A stretch of 64,000 bases of DNA from Kineococcus aurantiacus. GTDB lineage: Bacteria > Actinomycetota > Actinomycetes > Actinomycetales > Kineococcaceae. The DNA lies in contig NZ_JACCBB010000001.1 of assembly GCF_013409345.1 (NCBI RefSeq), forward strand, positions 4,650,001 through 4,714,000, given 5' to 3'. Position numbers and translations under genes: made by a program. Shown piece by piece: positions 8,319-16,209 of this stretch (positions are counted from its first letter, which is position 1; the number at the start of each line of letters is the position of its first letter). The notes under the pieces were generated by a model that worked only from the letters and a program-made list of their open reading frames with translations, made no database searches and was not told where the DNA came from.

Positions 8319-8939
8319 TCAGCGCGGCCGTGGGCTGGTGGGCCCGGCGAGGCTGGCGCGGAGCGCCGGGGCCAGGTCGTGGATCAGCTGCTCGCGCGAC
8401 ATCCCGGCCGAGGGCTGCAGTCGCAGCACGTAGCGGGTGAAGACCACGCCGGCCAGCGTGCTCACCGCGGCGCCGGCCCGGGCGGTGGCCCGCCGCCCGC
8501 CGATCTGCTCGGCGAGGCGCGCGATCACCTCCTGCTCGAAGAATTCAACGACAGCGCGCAGCACGGCGGGTTCCTCCAGGGCCATGACGACCAGGGCGCG
8601 CAACGCCGGGCCGCTGTCGGGGTCCTCCCACGCCGCGGTCAACGCGGCCAGCAACCGCTCCGGCAGTCGCGCCGGGTCTCCGGCCAGGGCGCTGGTCAGC
8701 ACCTGCGGCGGGCTGAGGGTCAAACGCATCACGGCGCTGAAAAGGCCCTGCTTGGAACCGAAGTAGTAGCTGATCAGCGAGGCGTCCACCCCCGCGTCCG
8801 CGGCCACCGCGCGCAGGGTCGTCCCCGTGTAACCGCGGCTCAGCAGTCGTCGGCGCGCCGCCAGAAGGATCCGCTCCCGGGTTCCCGGAGCGCCTGCCCG
8901 GCTCGGATCGACAGGTGGCCGTCCGCGCTTGGTGTTCAT
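8319..8939 (-). CDS. TetR-family transcriptional regulator
   Basis: 206 aa from ATG 8939 (MNTKRGRPPVDPS); the frame also opens at 8987, but the basic GRPP start is typical of the family. The N-terminal helix-turn-helix reads TRERILLAARRRLLSRGYTG, then LRAVAADAGVDASLISYYFG, matching TetR_N. The C-terminal domain has the WEDPDSGPALRALVV and ARLAEQIGG features of the TetR_C_17 type. It is divergent from the conserved hypothetical gene at 8980, with only about 40 bp between the starts, so that gene is the probable target. Ligand unknown. Confidence 0.9.
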   Translation of the reverse strand: MNTKRGRPPVDPSRAGAPGTRERILLAARRRLLSRGYTGTTLRAVAADAGVDASLISYYFGSKQGLFSAVMRLTLSPPQVLTSALAGDPARLPERLLAALTAAWEDPDSGPALRALVVMALEEPAVLRAVVEFFEQEVIARLAEQIGGRRATARAGAAVSTLAGVVFTRYVLRLQPSAGMSREQLIHDLAPALRASLAGPTSPRPR

Positions 8940-8979
8940 CACCGTTGAAGCTAGCGGGTGCGGGGCGGAACGTTCCCCC

Positions 8980-9825
8980 ATGTCCACTCACCCGCACCTC
9001 GCCCGTCTCCCGCGAACCGGTGGCCCCGTGCTCCGCCGCAGCGCTCGACACCCACAGCCGGAGCGCGGCCAGAGGCAGCGCTGGACCCGCGTGCGGTTGA
9101 TCGAGCCCTCCGGCGCCGGTTACCTCTTCATCGGTGCCAGTTCCGGGCCCTGGCCGCTGCCGGTGGCTCTGCCTCGGGCTCGCCGGCGCGCCCTGCTCAG
9201 CCTGCTGCACGCCGGCGCGGAGCAGCTGCGCTCCCCGGCGGGGCGGGAAGCCGGTGTCGAGCGTGCCGACGTCTTCCGCGCCGTGCTGCGCCCACCGGGC
9301 CGGGGACGCCCGTTCGCGCGGCGGACCGCCGATCGTGCCGGCGACGCCGGGGGCGGTGACCTCCTCGACGCCGTGCTGCTGGTGCAGACCCGGGACCCGT
9401 CCACCGCCGCCGCCCGACTGCGCAGCGACGCGATCGGCGATCTGCGCCGGCGTCTGGAAGCCGCCGGCGCCGCCACCGTGGTCTTCACCGGCAGCAACGT
9501 GCGCCGCATCGGTGACGTCGAGCACGACCGCCGAGGGATCTTCCTGTTCAACTACTTCAGCGCCGAGGACACCGAGGAGAACCTGCACGCCTGGCAGTAC
9601 ACCGCGGGCTGGTTCCAGGAGCAGACCGGCCTGGACAACTCCACCGTCCTGCAGCCGGCGGGGCCTGCGGGTGGCTACAGCCTCATCAACCACTGCCGCT
9701 GGGAGCACCTGCGCGACGTCCTGCCCGCACTGGTCCTCGAACCCAGTTTCCGCCGCTTCGTGCTGCGCACGTTCGCCGACCACAGGACCGCCGCGAACCC
9801 GGTCCTGTACCGCTTGGACGGGTGA
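8980..9825 (+). CDS. Conserved hypothetical protein, unknown function
   Basis: 281 aa from ATG 8980. No signal peptide or membrane segment is seen. The C-terminal half is strongly protein-like and rich in aromatic residues: FLFNYFSAEDTEENLHAWQY, AGWFQEQTGLDNSTVL, SLINHCRWEHLRDVLPAL and VLRTFADHRTAANPVLY. This looks like a conserved small alpha/beta domain, distantly like dimeric alpha-beta-barrel (antibiotic monooxygenase-type) modules, though I cannot assign it. The N-terminal third is Arg/Pro-rich. It is divergent from a TetR regulator, which suggests inducible expression. The frame also opens upstream at 8929, but that would overlap the regulator start. Confidence 0.65.
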   Translation: MSTHPHLARLPRTGGPVLRRSARHPQPERGQRQRWTRVRLIEPSGAGYLFIGASSGPWPLPVALPRARRRALLSLLHAGAEQLRSPAGREAGVERADVFRAVLRPPGRGRPFARRTADRAGDAGGGDLLDAVLLVQTRDPSTAAARLRSDAIGDLRRRLEAAGAATVVFTGSNVRRIGDVEHDRRGIFLFNYFSAEDTEENLHAWQYTAGWFQEQTGLDNSTVLQPAGPAGGYSLINHCRWEHLRDVLPALVLEPSFRRFVLRTFADHRTAANPVLYRLDG

Positions 9826-10102
9826 GGAGGTGGTTGCGGGGACCGCGCGAGCGGACGCGGCGTGCACCGCGCGCGGCCGGGGGACCGCCGTCGAGCCCGG
9901 CAGGCGCGGTGGTCCGGAGCGGTGGGGTGGAGGAGCCTGCTGCGGCCCAGGAGGCCGACGACCGGTCAGGCGGACACCCACGAGAGTTTTCGACCGAGCC
10001 GGGCACCGGTACGGACGTGGCGTCGTGCTGGTCCACGGCAGAGCTGCTGAGAGGAGATCGCCGTCCTGTCCCCGGGTGGTACCAGCGCCCGGCGCGGTGA
10101 CC

Positions 10103-10990
10103 TCAGCGGCGTGGGCCGGGCGGTGCTCCGACGGACGCCAGCTCCACCCAGAACTCCTCCGGCACCCAGGTACCGGCCGACCTCGCCACCGCCCGCACCG
10201 CCTTCTCGTCGGCGACCCGGAGCACGGTGGTCGTCGTGGCGAGGTCGCGCAGGTGCGACTGCAGCAGCGCAGTGCGCGGGTCGATGCCGAACTCGGCGCA
10301 CACGGCGCGCAGGCGCGCGGACGGCAGGGCGGCGCTGCCCAGGTCGCCGGAGGCCCTGGACCGCCGGAGCGGTACCCGTACGGCCTCGAGCCCGGCGGTG
10401 GCGTTCCCCCTCACCGGCCCGGTGCGGGTCGTGCGTGCGAGGCGGTCGTCGTGGTCGAGCACCAGTGCGGGCAGCCCTCGCTCCAGGCACGCCTCGAGCG
10501 CGGCTGCGGCACCGCTCAGCGCCACCAGGCGCACCGCTCCCTCGTCACGGGCCCGTGCCAGTTCCTCCGCCAGCACGCTCGCGCTGCCCGCGGCTGTGCG
10601 CGGGCCCGGCGCCCCGTCCCTGTCGTCCAGGAGCAGGACGTCGGGGCCGTGGCGTCCGAGCCGGGCGCCGAACGTGGCCAGACGGTGTCGCCACCTCGAC
10701 GGTGGCGCCCCGTCGCGCAGGGGCATCGTCGTCGCCACGGTGATCGAGGAGGGGTCCTCCACCCGGTCGAAGGCGGGACGCACCTCCTGCTGGACCTGCC
10801 GGTCCGTCAGGTCCGACAGGTCCAGGAAGGTGAACGGCCCGTCCAGCACACCGGCCAGGACCGCACCGCCGAGCCGCGGTCCCGTGCCCGGCCGGGCCGC
10901 GAGACGCAGACCCACCGCGGGCAGTTCCACGCAGCCCCGCGTCGGCCGGAACCAGGGGATGTGCGGGGGCAGCACGTCGGCCCAGCTCAC
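10103..10990 (-). CDS. Aldo/keto reductase-like TIM-barrel protein lacking the catalytic tetrad
   Basis: 295 aa. The layout follows D-threo-aldose-1-dehydrogenase-type aldo/keto reductases: ARLGRHGPDVLLLDDRDG at the 'DLLLLHDPD' position, LARARDEGAVRLVALSG at the 'GKVRAVGVS' position, and a C-terminal STVVVGAR-like segment followed by WVPEEFWVELASV. The usual catalytic residues are not recognisable: the FDTAxxYG tyrosine position reads FTFLDLSD, VATK reads VATTMP, and the LLHD histidine is D. It may be a pseudoenzyme, a regulatory subunit or a highly diverged oxidoreductase. It lies 64 bases downstream of the E2 gene on the same strand and is probably co-transcribed with E1 and E2. Start GTG 10990 is weakly supported. 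Confidence 0.55.
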   Translation of the reverse strand: MSWADVLPPHIPWFRPTRGCVELPAVGLRLAARPGTGPRLGGAVLAGVLDGPFTFLDLSDLTDRQVQQEVRPAFDRVEDPSSITVATTMPLRDGAPPSRWRHRLATFGARLGRHGPDVLLLDDRDGAPGPRTAAGSASVLAEELARARDEGAVRLVALSGAAAALEACLERGLPALVLDHDDRLARTTRTGPVRGNATAGLEAVRVPLRRSRASGDLGSAALPSARLRAVCAEFGIDPRTALLQSHLRDLATTTTVLRVADEKAVRAVARSAGTWVPEEFWVELASVGAPPGPRR

Positions 10991-11054
10991 GGCGCCCCGT
11001 GGCCCGGGCGCAGGTGTCGCGTCGCGCCGCTGCCGTCACCGTGGGCAGGAGCGC

Positions 11055-12584
11055 TCACGTGGCCAGCGTGATCAGCGGCCGCTGGAGGGTGTCGGTGAAG
11101 ACGCGCAACCACCGGGCGGCCAGCGCGCCGTCCACGGCGCGGTGGTCGACCGACAGGACGACGTTCATCACGGTGGCGACGGCGAGGCCGCCGTCCTCGT
11201 CCACCACGGGGCGGCGCTGCCCGGCGCCCACCGCGAGGATCGCGGCGTGCGGGGGGTTGATGATGGCGCTGAACTCCTCCACGCCGTGCATCCCCAGGTT
11301 GGTCACCGCGATGGTGCCGCCCTCCAGTTCCCGCTGCACCAGCTTGCCCGCATCGGCCCGGGCGGCCAGGTCCCGCACCTGAGCGGCGATCCGGGTGATC
11401 GGCGTGGTGTCCACCGAGCGCAGCACCGGAGTCACCAGTCCCCGCGAGGAGGCGATCGCGACACCGACGTCGACGCTGTCGAAGCGGTTCAGCGCCTCCT
11501 CGCCCCAGGTGACGTTCACGTCGCTCACCTGCGCGGAGGCCAGGGCGACGGCCTTGAGCACGAAGTCGTTGACCGAGACCCGCACCGGCGCGACCTCGTT
11601 GACCCGGGCCCGCAGGGCCAGGAGGTCGTCGAGGTGGACCGAGGCCTTGAGGTAGAAGTGCGGGGCCTGCTGCTTGCTCTGGACCAGCCGGGCGGCGATG
11701 GCCTTGCGCAGCCGGCTGTGCGGCACCGCGCCGGCCGCCGACCCCGGCGCCGCCGGCGGCTGCACCGGCAGCGAGGTTCCCGGTGCACCCGCCGGGGTGC
11801 CGCTGCGGTCCGCGTCGGCACCGGCGACCGGTGGCGTGGCTGGGGCGTGCACGGGGTGTTCGGTCTGCGCCTCGGGCGGCGTCTGGGCCAGGCTGGTGGA
11901 GGCCAGGTCGGCGGTCCCGTCCGGCTGCTCCCCCGCCTCCGGGGGGTTCTGCGGCGCTCGCCGGTCCGCTGCGGGCCGGGAACCGTCCGCGGGGGAGGTG
12001 GCGAGCGCCTGCTCGACGTCACGGCGCACGATCCGCCCGCCCGGCCCGGTCCCGGTGACGTCGTCCAGCGCGATGCCTGCGTCCTTGATCATCTTGCGGG
12101 CCAGCGGGCTGGCGAAGACCCGCTGCTGCCCGGACCGCGGGTGCTCCGGGGGCGCCGCGGTGGGCCGTCCCTCGGGTTCCTCGGTGGGTCGGGGGACGGA
12201 TTCGGCCGCGGGAGCGGGGAGGGTGACGACGGGCTCGTCCCGGTGCTGAGGGTCGGCCGGCGCCACCGGCGGCTCGGCGCCGGCGCCCGCGCTGGTCACC
12301 CCCAGTTCGGCCAGGAGCGCGTCGAGGTCGGCGATCTCCTCCTCGGGAGCCAGCAGCAGCGCCACCGGGGCCCCGACGTCGACGGTCGCTCCCGCCGGGG
12401 CCAGCACGCGTGCCAAGGTCGCGGCCTCCTCGGCCTCGATCTCGACGACGGCCTTGTCGGTCTCGATGCTGACGAGCGCCTCGCCGGGGCGGACGCTGGA
12501 GTTCTCGGCCACGAGCCACTCCGAGACGACGGCCTCGGTGGCGCCGGTGGACACCTCGGGCATGTTCAGCAGTTTGGGCACCAC
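11055..12584 (-). CDS. Dihydrolipoamide acyltransferase (E2) of a 2-oxo acid dehydrogenase complex
   Basis: 509 aa. It has an N-terminal lipoyl domain with the lipoylated lysine in SIETDKAVVEIEA (about residue 45) and an Ala/Pro linker. A peripheral-subunit-binding domain follows (VFASPLARKMIKDAGIALDD, then GTGPGGRIVRRDVE), then a second linker and the acyltransferase core ending with the active-site motif DHRAVDG near residue 485. It accepts the acyl group made by E1 and passes it to CoA. An AAGGAGG site lies just before two GTG codons (12584 and 12581); either could start translation. It follows the fused E1 gene by about 30 bases. No E3 (dihydrolipoamide dehydrogenase) lies in the window, so E3 must be borrowed from elsewhere. 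Confidence 0.92.
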   Translation of the reverse strand: MVPKLLNMPEVSTGATEAVVSEWLVAENSSVRPGEALVSIETDKAVVEIEAEEAATLARVLAPAGATVDVGAPVALLLAPEEEIADLDALLAELGVTSAGAGAEPPVAPADPQHRDEPVVTLPAPAAESVPRPTEEPEGRPTAAPPEHPRSGQQRVFASPLARKMIKDAGIALDDVTGTGPGGRIVRRDVEQALATSPADGSRPAADRRAPQNPPEAGEQPDGTADLASTSLAQTPPEAQTEHPVHAPATPPVAGADADRSGTPAGAPGTSLPVQPPAAPGSAAGAVPHSRLRKAIAARLVQSKQQAPHFYLKASVHLDDLLALRARVNEVAPVRVSVNDFVLKAVALASAQVSDVNVTWGEEALNRFDSVDVGVAIASSRGLVTPVLRSVDTTPITRIAAQVRDLAARADAGKLVQRELEGGTIAVTNLGMHGVEEFSAIINPPHAAILAVGAGQRRPVVDEDGGLAVATVMNVVLSVDHRAVDGALAARWLRVFTDTLQRPLITLAT

Positions 12585-12614
12585 TCCTCCTTCCGGACTG
12601 CGTCGTGGGGCCGG

Positions 12615-14792
12615 TCAGGCCGGCCGGATCTGCTCGAGCGCGGCGACGATCTCCTCGACGCCGGCGATGGCGGCGCGTTCGAGGACCTTGCTGATGCTGG
12701 GGGAGGCCTCGGCGCCGGTGACGCGCTGGACCGGCTGGTCGAGCCAGTCGAACAGCCGCCGCTGGATCTCGTCGGCCAGCCAGCCGCCGTAGGAGGTGCC
12801 GATGGCGCCCTCCTCGACGATGAGCACGTTGTTGGTCTTCTTGATGCTCGTCTCGAGGGTTTCCCAGTCGAGGCTGGCCCGGTCCAGCCAGCGCAGGTCG
12901 ACGACGTCGGCGTCGACGCCGGTGGTCTCGACGGCCTGCAGGCACTTGGCGACCATCCCCAGGTAGGAGACGACCGTCAGTTCGCTCCCCTCGCGGCGCA
13001 GCGCGGCGCGGCCCACGGGCAGGACGTGGTCGAGGTCGTCGGCGGGCGCGGTACCCCTCGTCGCGTACAGCTCGACGCTCTCCAGCACCACCACCGGGTC
13101 CTGGCACAGCAGGGCAGCGTTCATCAGCCCGACGTAGTCGAAGGGGTCGCTGGGGGCCACGACCCGCAGACCGGCGGAGGTGGTGAGGATCCCCGCGGGG
13201 TCCATGGAGTGCTGCGAACCGTAGCCGGTGCCGGCGGCCAGCTTGCTGCGCAGGACGAAGGGCACCGCGCTGTGACCGCCGAACATGTGCCGGGCCCGGG
13301 CGACCTGGTTGAACAACTGGTCGGCGGCCACCCACATGAAGTCGGCGTACATGAACTCCACGACGGGTTTGTACCGCCCGTCGAGCGCGATGCCGCACCC
13401 CAGACCGGTGAAGGCGTTCTCGCTGATGGGGGTGCCCAGCACCCGTCCGGGGTGGTGGGCGGCCAGGTCCCGCGTCGCGCCGTTGGTGCCGCCCTTGAGC
13501 TTGTGCACGTCCTCGCCGAGCACGACGATCGACTCGTCGGTGCTCATGCGCCGGTCCATGACCGCCGCGACGGCGTCGATGAAGCGCCACTCCCGGGTCG
13601 GGCCCGTGAAGGTCGCCAGTTCCTCGTGCCGCGTTCCGTCGAACTCGCTGAGGTCGCCGCGGATCCCCACGTCGACGAAGTCGCGGTCGGGCCACTCCGA
13701 GGCCTTGATGCGGCGGGCGGAGGGTTTGCCGTCGGGGTCCGGTTCGAGCAGGTCGGCCTCGATCTGGCCCATCACGGTCTCGACGTCGGCCAGGGCCCGG
13801 TCGATCTCCTCGGCCGAGGCCAGGCCGCGGCGCTCGACGTGCCGGCGCACCGCGAGCAGGGGGTCGCGCTCACGCCAGGCGCGCTCCTCGTCCTTGCCGC
13901 GATAACCGAATGCGCTGCCTGGGTAGGGACCGTTCTGGTGGAAGAAGCGGTACACGTCGGCCTCGATGAGCGTGGGACCCCCGCCACCGCGCATGAACTC
14001 CAGCGCCTGCTGCATCGCCAGGTGCACCGCGAGGGGGTCCATGCCGTCCACCCGCCAGCTGGGGATGCCGAAACCCGGACCCCGCGCCGAGAGCCGGGGC
14101 TCGCCGGTGGCCTCGCTGACGTGGGTGGAGACCGCGTACTGGTTGTTCTCGATGAAGAAGCAGATGGGCAGCTTCCACGCCGCGGCCAGGTTGAACGTCT
14201 CCAGCACCGAACCGATGTTCACCGCTCCGTCGCCGAAGTAGGTGACCGAGACCGCGTCCGTCCCGGCCTGACGGTCGGCCCAGGCGAAACCGGCCGCCTG
14301 CGGGACCCCGCCGCCGACGATGGCGTTGGTGCCCATCGCCCCGGCTTCGCGCCACTGCAGGTGCATGGAACCGCCGCGCCCGCGGCAGTACCCGCGCGCC
14401 AGGCCGCAGATCTCGGCCAGCGTCCGCTCCAGCACGGTCCGCACGTCGGGGGTGATCTCCGGCAGCGACCCCGGGGAGGCCTTCGCGACGTGACCGAAGG
14501 CCTTGGCCAGGAACTGGTGGTGACCGCGGTGCGAACCGGTGATCTGGTCGTCGCTGCGCAGGCCGAGGATGGAACCGACCGCGCCGCCCTCCTGGCCGAT
14601 GCTGGAGTGCGCCGGGCCGTGCACCAGTCCCTGGCCGGCCAGGTCCAGGACGTGCTGCTCGAACGTGCGGATCCAGATCAGCTGGCCCAGCGCCTGCAGC
14701 AGGACGTCGCCGTCGGCGCGGTCCCAGTCCTCTTCGGTGGTGCTCAGCTCCACCCAGGGCGCGGACGCGTCGAGCGGTCGGGACGTGGCCAT
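12615..14792 (-). CDS. 2-oxo acid dehydrogenase E1, alpha and beta subunits fused
   Basis: 725 aa, combining an E1-alpha half and an E1-beta half. The alpha half has the thiamine diphosphate motif GDGAVNIGSVLETFNLAAAW ending in FFIENN (near residues 184-212), GGSMH and GPAHSSIGQEG. The beta half begins near residue 395 (FIDAVAAVMDRRM) with VVLGEDV, EFMYADF and a transketolase C-domain (NNVLIVEEG). It decarboxylates a 2-oxo acid, or an acetoin-like ketone in the AcoAB branch, and acylates E2 lipoyl groups. Fused E1 proteins are known but less common than split ones. GAGGAGGAG just before ATG 14792 fixes the start. It is divergent from the VOC gene, with a candidate GntR operator between them. 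Confidence 0.92.
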   Translation of the reverse strand: MATSRPLDASAPWVELSTTEEDWDRADGDVLLQALGQLIWIRTFEQHVLDLAGQGLVHGPAHSSIGQEGGAVGSILGLRSDDQITGSHRGHHQFLAKAFGHVAKASPGSLPEITPDVRTVLERTLAEICGLARGYCRGRGGSMHLQWREAGAMGTNAIVGGGVPQAAGFAWADRQAGTDAVSVTYFGDGAVNIGSVLETFNLAAAWKLPICFFIENNQYAVSTHVSEATGEPRLSARGPGFGIPSWRVDGMDPLAVHLAMQQALEFMRGGGGPTLIEADVYRFFHQNGPYPGSAFGYRGKDEERAWRERDPLLAVRRHVERRGLASAEEIDRALADVETVMGQIEADLLEPDPDGKPSARRIKASEWPDRDFVDVGIRGDLSEFDGTRHEELATFTGPTREWRFIDAVAAVMDRRMSTDESIVVLGEDVHKLKGGTNGATRDLAAHHPGRVLGTPISENAFTGLGCGIALDGRYKPVVEFMYADFMWVAADQLFNQVARARHMFGGHSAVPFVLRSKLAAGTGYGSQHSMDPAGILTTSAGLRVVAPSDPFDYVGLMNAALLCQDPVVVLESVELYATRGTAPADDLDHVLPVGRAALRREGSELTVVSYLGMVAKCLQAVETTGVDADVVDLRWLDRASLDWETLETSIKKTNNVLIVEEGAIGTSYGGWLADEIQRRLFDWLDQPVQRVTGAEASPSISKVLERAAIAGVEEIVAALEQIRPA

Positions 14793-14836
14793 GGCTCCTC
14801 CTCGAACGGCCTCGTGGATGTGAGCACTCTGGCACT

Positions 14837-14898
14837 GATCGGATCCAACGGCAAGACTATGCTGGACAATGACCAACGATCAGCATTCGATCGGATCC
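14837..14898. repeat. Two direct GATCGGATCC repeats in the E1/VOC divergent promoter region
   Basis: GATCGGATCC occurs at 14837-14846 and again at 14889-14898, 52 bases apart in the same orientation. They bracket the motif at 14858-14869 in the spacer between two divergent genes. A related GATC lies between them (14878). Such paired identical decamers beside a regulator gene suggest protein binding sites. Confidence 0.45.
14858..14869 (+). promoter_or_regulatory. Candidate GntR operator or promoter element (TATGCTGGACAA)
   Basis: TATGCTGGACAA reads TTGTCCAGCATA on the other strand. Closely related words occur at 17403-17414 (CATACTGGACAG) and 27285-27294 (TGCCAGCATA), each overlapping the -10 area of a promoter in this locus. 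The only GntR regulator of the locus starts 640 bases away. TATGCT could itself act as a -10 element with a poor -35. Confidence 0.4.
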
Positions 14899-14911
14899 GA
14901 AGGAGGATGCG

Positions 14912-15445
14912 ATGGCTACCCACCGAACCCTGCCGGGCCTGCAGCGCCTGGACCACGTCGGCTTCACCGTCCCCGACCTGCGACAGGCCCGCGACTTCCT
15001 GGTCGACGTCCTGGGGTGCGAGTACCTGTACTCCCTGGGGCCCTTCGCCCACGAGGACGACTGGATGCGCACGCACCTGAACGTCGCTCCGGACACCGTC
15101 ATGCGCCAGCTGCACTTCTTCCGCTGCGGACCGGCCGCGGTCTTCGAGGTGTTCGAGTACGACGCTGCCGACCAGCGGTCGGACCCGCCGCGCAACAGCG
15201 ACGTCGGTGGGCACCACGTCGCGCTGTACGTCGAGGACCTCGACGCCGCCGTGGACTACCTGCGGACCCAGCCCGGGGTCACCGTGCTCGGCGAGCCCAC
15301 CAGCAGCCGCGGGCCGAGCGAGGGGCAGCGCTGGATCTACTTCCTGTCCCCCTGGGGCATGCAGTTCGAGCTGGTGTCCTACCCCCTCGGCAAGGCCTTC
15401 GACCGGGCGGCGACTGGTCCGGCCGGGCCGCGGTCGGACCGCTGA
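14912..15445 (+). CDS. VOC-family (glyoxalase/dioxygenase-fold) protein
   Basis: 177 aa. A single vicinal-oxygen-chelate protein with two beta-alpha-beta-beta-beta modules. The first opens with RLDHVGFTVPDLRQARDFLV (histidine ligand) and ends with AAVFEVFEY. The second opens GGHHVALYVEDLDAAVDYL and ends MQFELVSYP, with glutamates in metal-ligand positions. Members are glyoxalases, epimerases or ring-cleavage enzymes that use a divalent metal to bind vicinal oxygens. AAGGAGG five bases before ATG 14912 supports the start. It is divergent from the E1/E2 operon and precedes the GntR regulator by about 60 bases, so it probably acts in the same pathway, on a hydroxy-keto intermediate. Confidence 0.87.
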   Translation: MATHRTLPGLQRLDHVGFTVPDLRQARDFLVDVLGCEYLYSLGPFAHEDDWMRTHLNVAPDTVMRQLHFFRCGPAAVFEVFEYDAADQRSDPPRNSDVGGHHVALYVEDLDAAVDYLRTQPGVTVLGEPTSSRGPSEGQRWIYFLSPWGMQFELVSYPLGKAFDRAATGPAGPRSDR

Positions 15446-15503
15446 CCGTCCCCGTAGATTGGGTCCCGCCTCCGGACGGCCCGGGCGGCGGGAGGGAGGA
15501 GCC

Positions 15504-16163
15504 GTGGCGACGCCGGAGCGCGCGGGCGTGGTGAGCCGGCGCATCGCCGACCGGATCCGGGAACTGATCCTGGACGGTCACCTGCAGCCCGGCCAGCGCA
15601 TCGTGCAGGACGAGCTGGCCGCCGAGTTCGGCACCAGCCGTCTGCCGGTCCGCGAGGCGCTGCGCATGCTGGAGAGCACCGGTCTGGTGCGGTTGCGCTC
15701 CAGCAGCGGGGCCTGGGTGACGAGCATGGACCCCGGCGACCTCGACATCGCCTACAAGATCCGCGAGCGCATCGAACCCCTGGCCCTGGCCGAGAGCGTC
15801 CCGCACCTGACCGACGCCGACGTGGCGCGGCTGGAGGAACTGCAGGAGCAGATCGAGCGCAACCAGGACGTGGAGGTCTTCCTCGCGCTGGACCGCGAAC
15901 TGCACTGGCTCACCTACAGCCGCACCACGTCCACCGAGCTGACGTTGCTCGCCGAGCGGTACTGGGACACCACCCAGTCCTACCGTCGCGCCTTCGCCCG
16001 GTTGGCGGGGGAGGAGCGCCGGTGGGTGATCAACGCCGAGCACCGGCTGCTCATCGACGCCGTGCGTCGCCGCGACGCCGACTCGGCCGAACACGTCCTG
16101 GCCGGGCACATCAAGCGGACCCGCATCGAGCTGCAGCGCCACCCCGACCTCTTCACCGGCTGA
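15504..16163 (+). CDS. GntR-family transcriptional regulator, FCD (FadR) subfamily
   Basis: 219 aa from GTG 15504, preceded by GGAGGGAGGAG. The winged helix-turn-helix is clear: VSRRIADRIRELILDGHLQP, then GTSRLPVREALRMLESTGLV. The C-terminal all-helical FCD ligand domain carries the metal-binding pattern D-x-x-x-H (LDRELHWLTY) with later histidines (AEHRLLI, LAGHIKRT). FCD regulators usually bind organic acids or sugar acids with a divalent metal and derepress catabolic operons. It lies directly downstream of the VOC gene. A shared motif at three promoters of the locus may be its operator. A longer open frame starts at 15207 but overlaps the VOC gene and is not coding. Confidence 0.92.
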   Translation: MATPERAGVVSRRIADRIRELILDGHLQPGQRIVQDELAAEFGTSRLPVREALRMLESTGLVRLRSSSGAWVTSMDPGDLDIAYKIRERIEPLALAESVPHLTDADVARLEELQEQIERNQDVEVFLALDRELHWLTYSRTTSTELTLLAERYWDTTQSYRRAFARLAGEERRWVINAEHRLLIDAVRRRDADSAEHVLAGHIKRTRIELQRHPDLFTG

Positions 16164-16177
16164 GCGACGCGGGAGCT

Positions 16178-16203
16178 CCGTCGCGGCGCCGAGATCGCGA
16201 CGG
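16178..16203. terminator. Hairpin between convergent GntR and reductase genes
   Basis: CCGTCGCG (16178-16185) pairs with CGCGACGG (16196-16203) across a 10-base loop. It lies in the 46-base space between two converging genes. There is no T-tract, as usual in this GC-rich genome. Confidence 0.45.
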
Positions 16204-16209
16204 GCCGCG

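Noticed and set aside
10227-15080. A 1617-codon plus-strand open frame opposite the E1/E2 operon
   Set aside because: Antisense to well-supported E1, E2 and aldo/keto reductase-like genes; composition is low-complexity and third-base bias fits the minus-strand genes.
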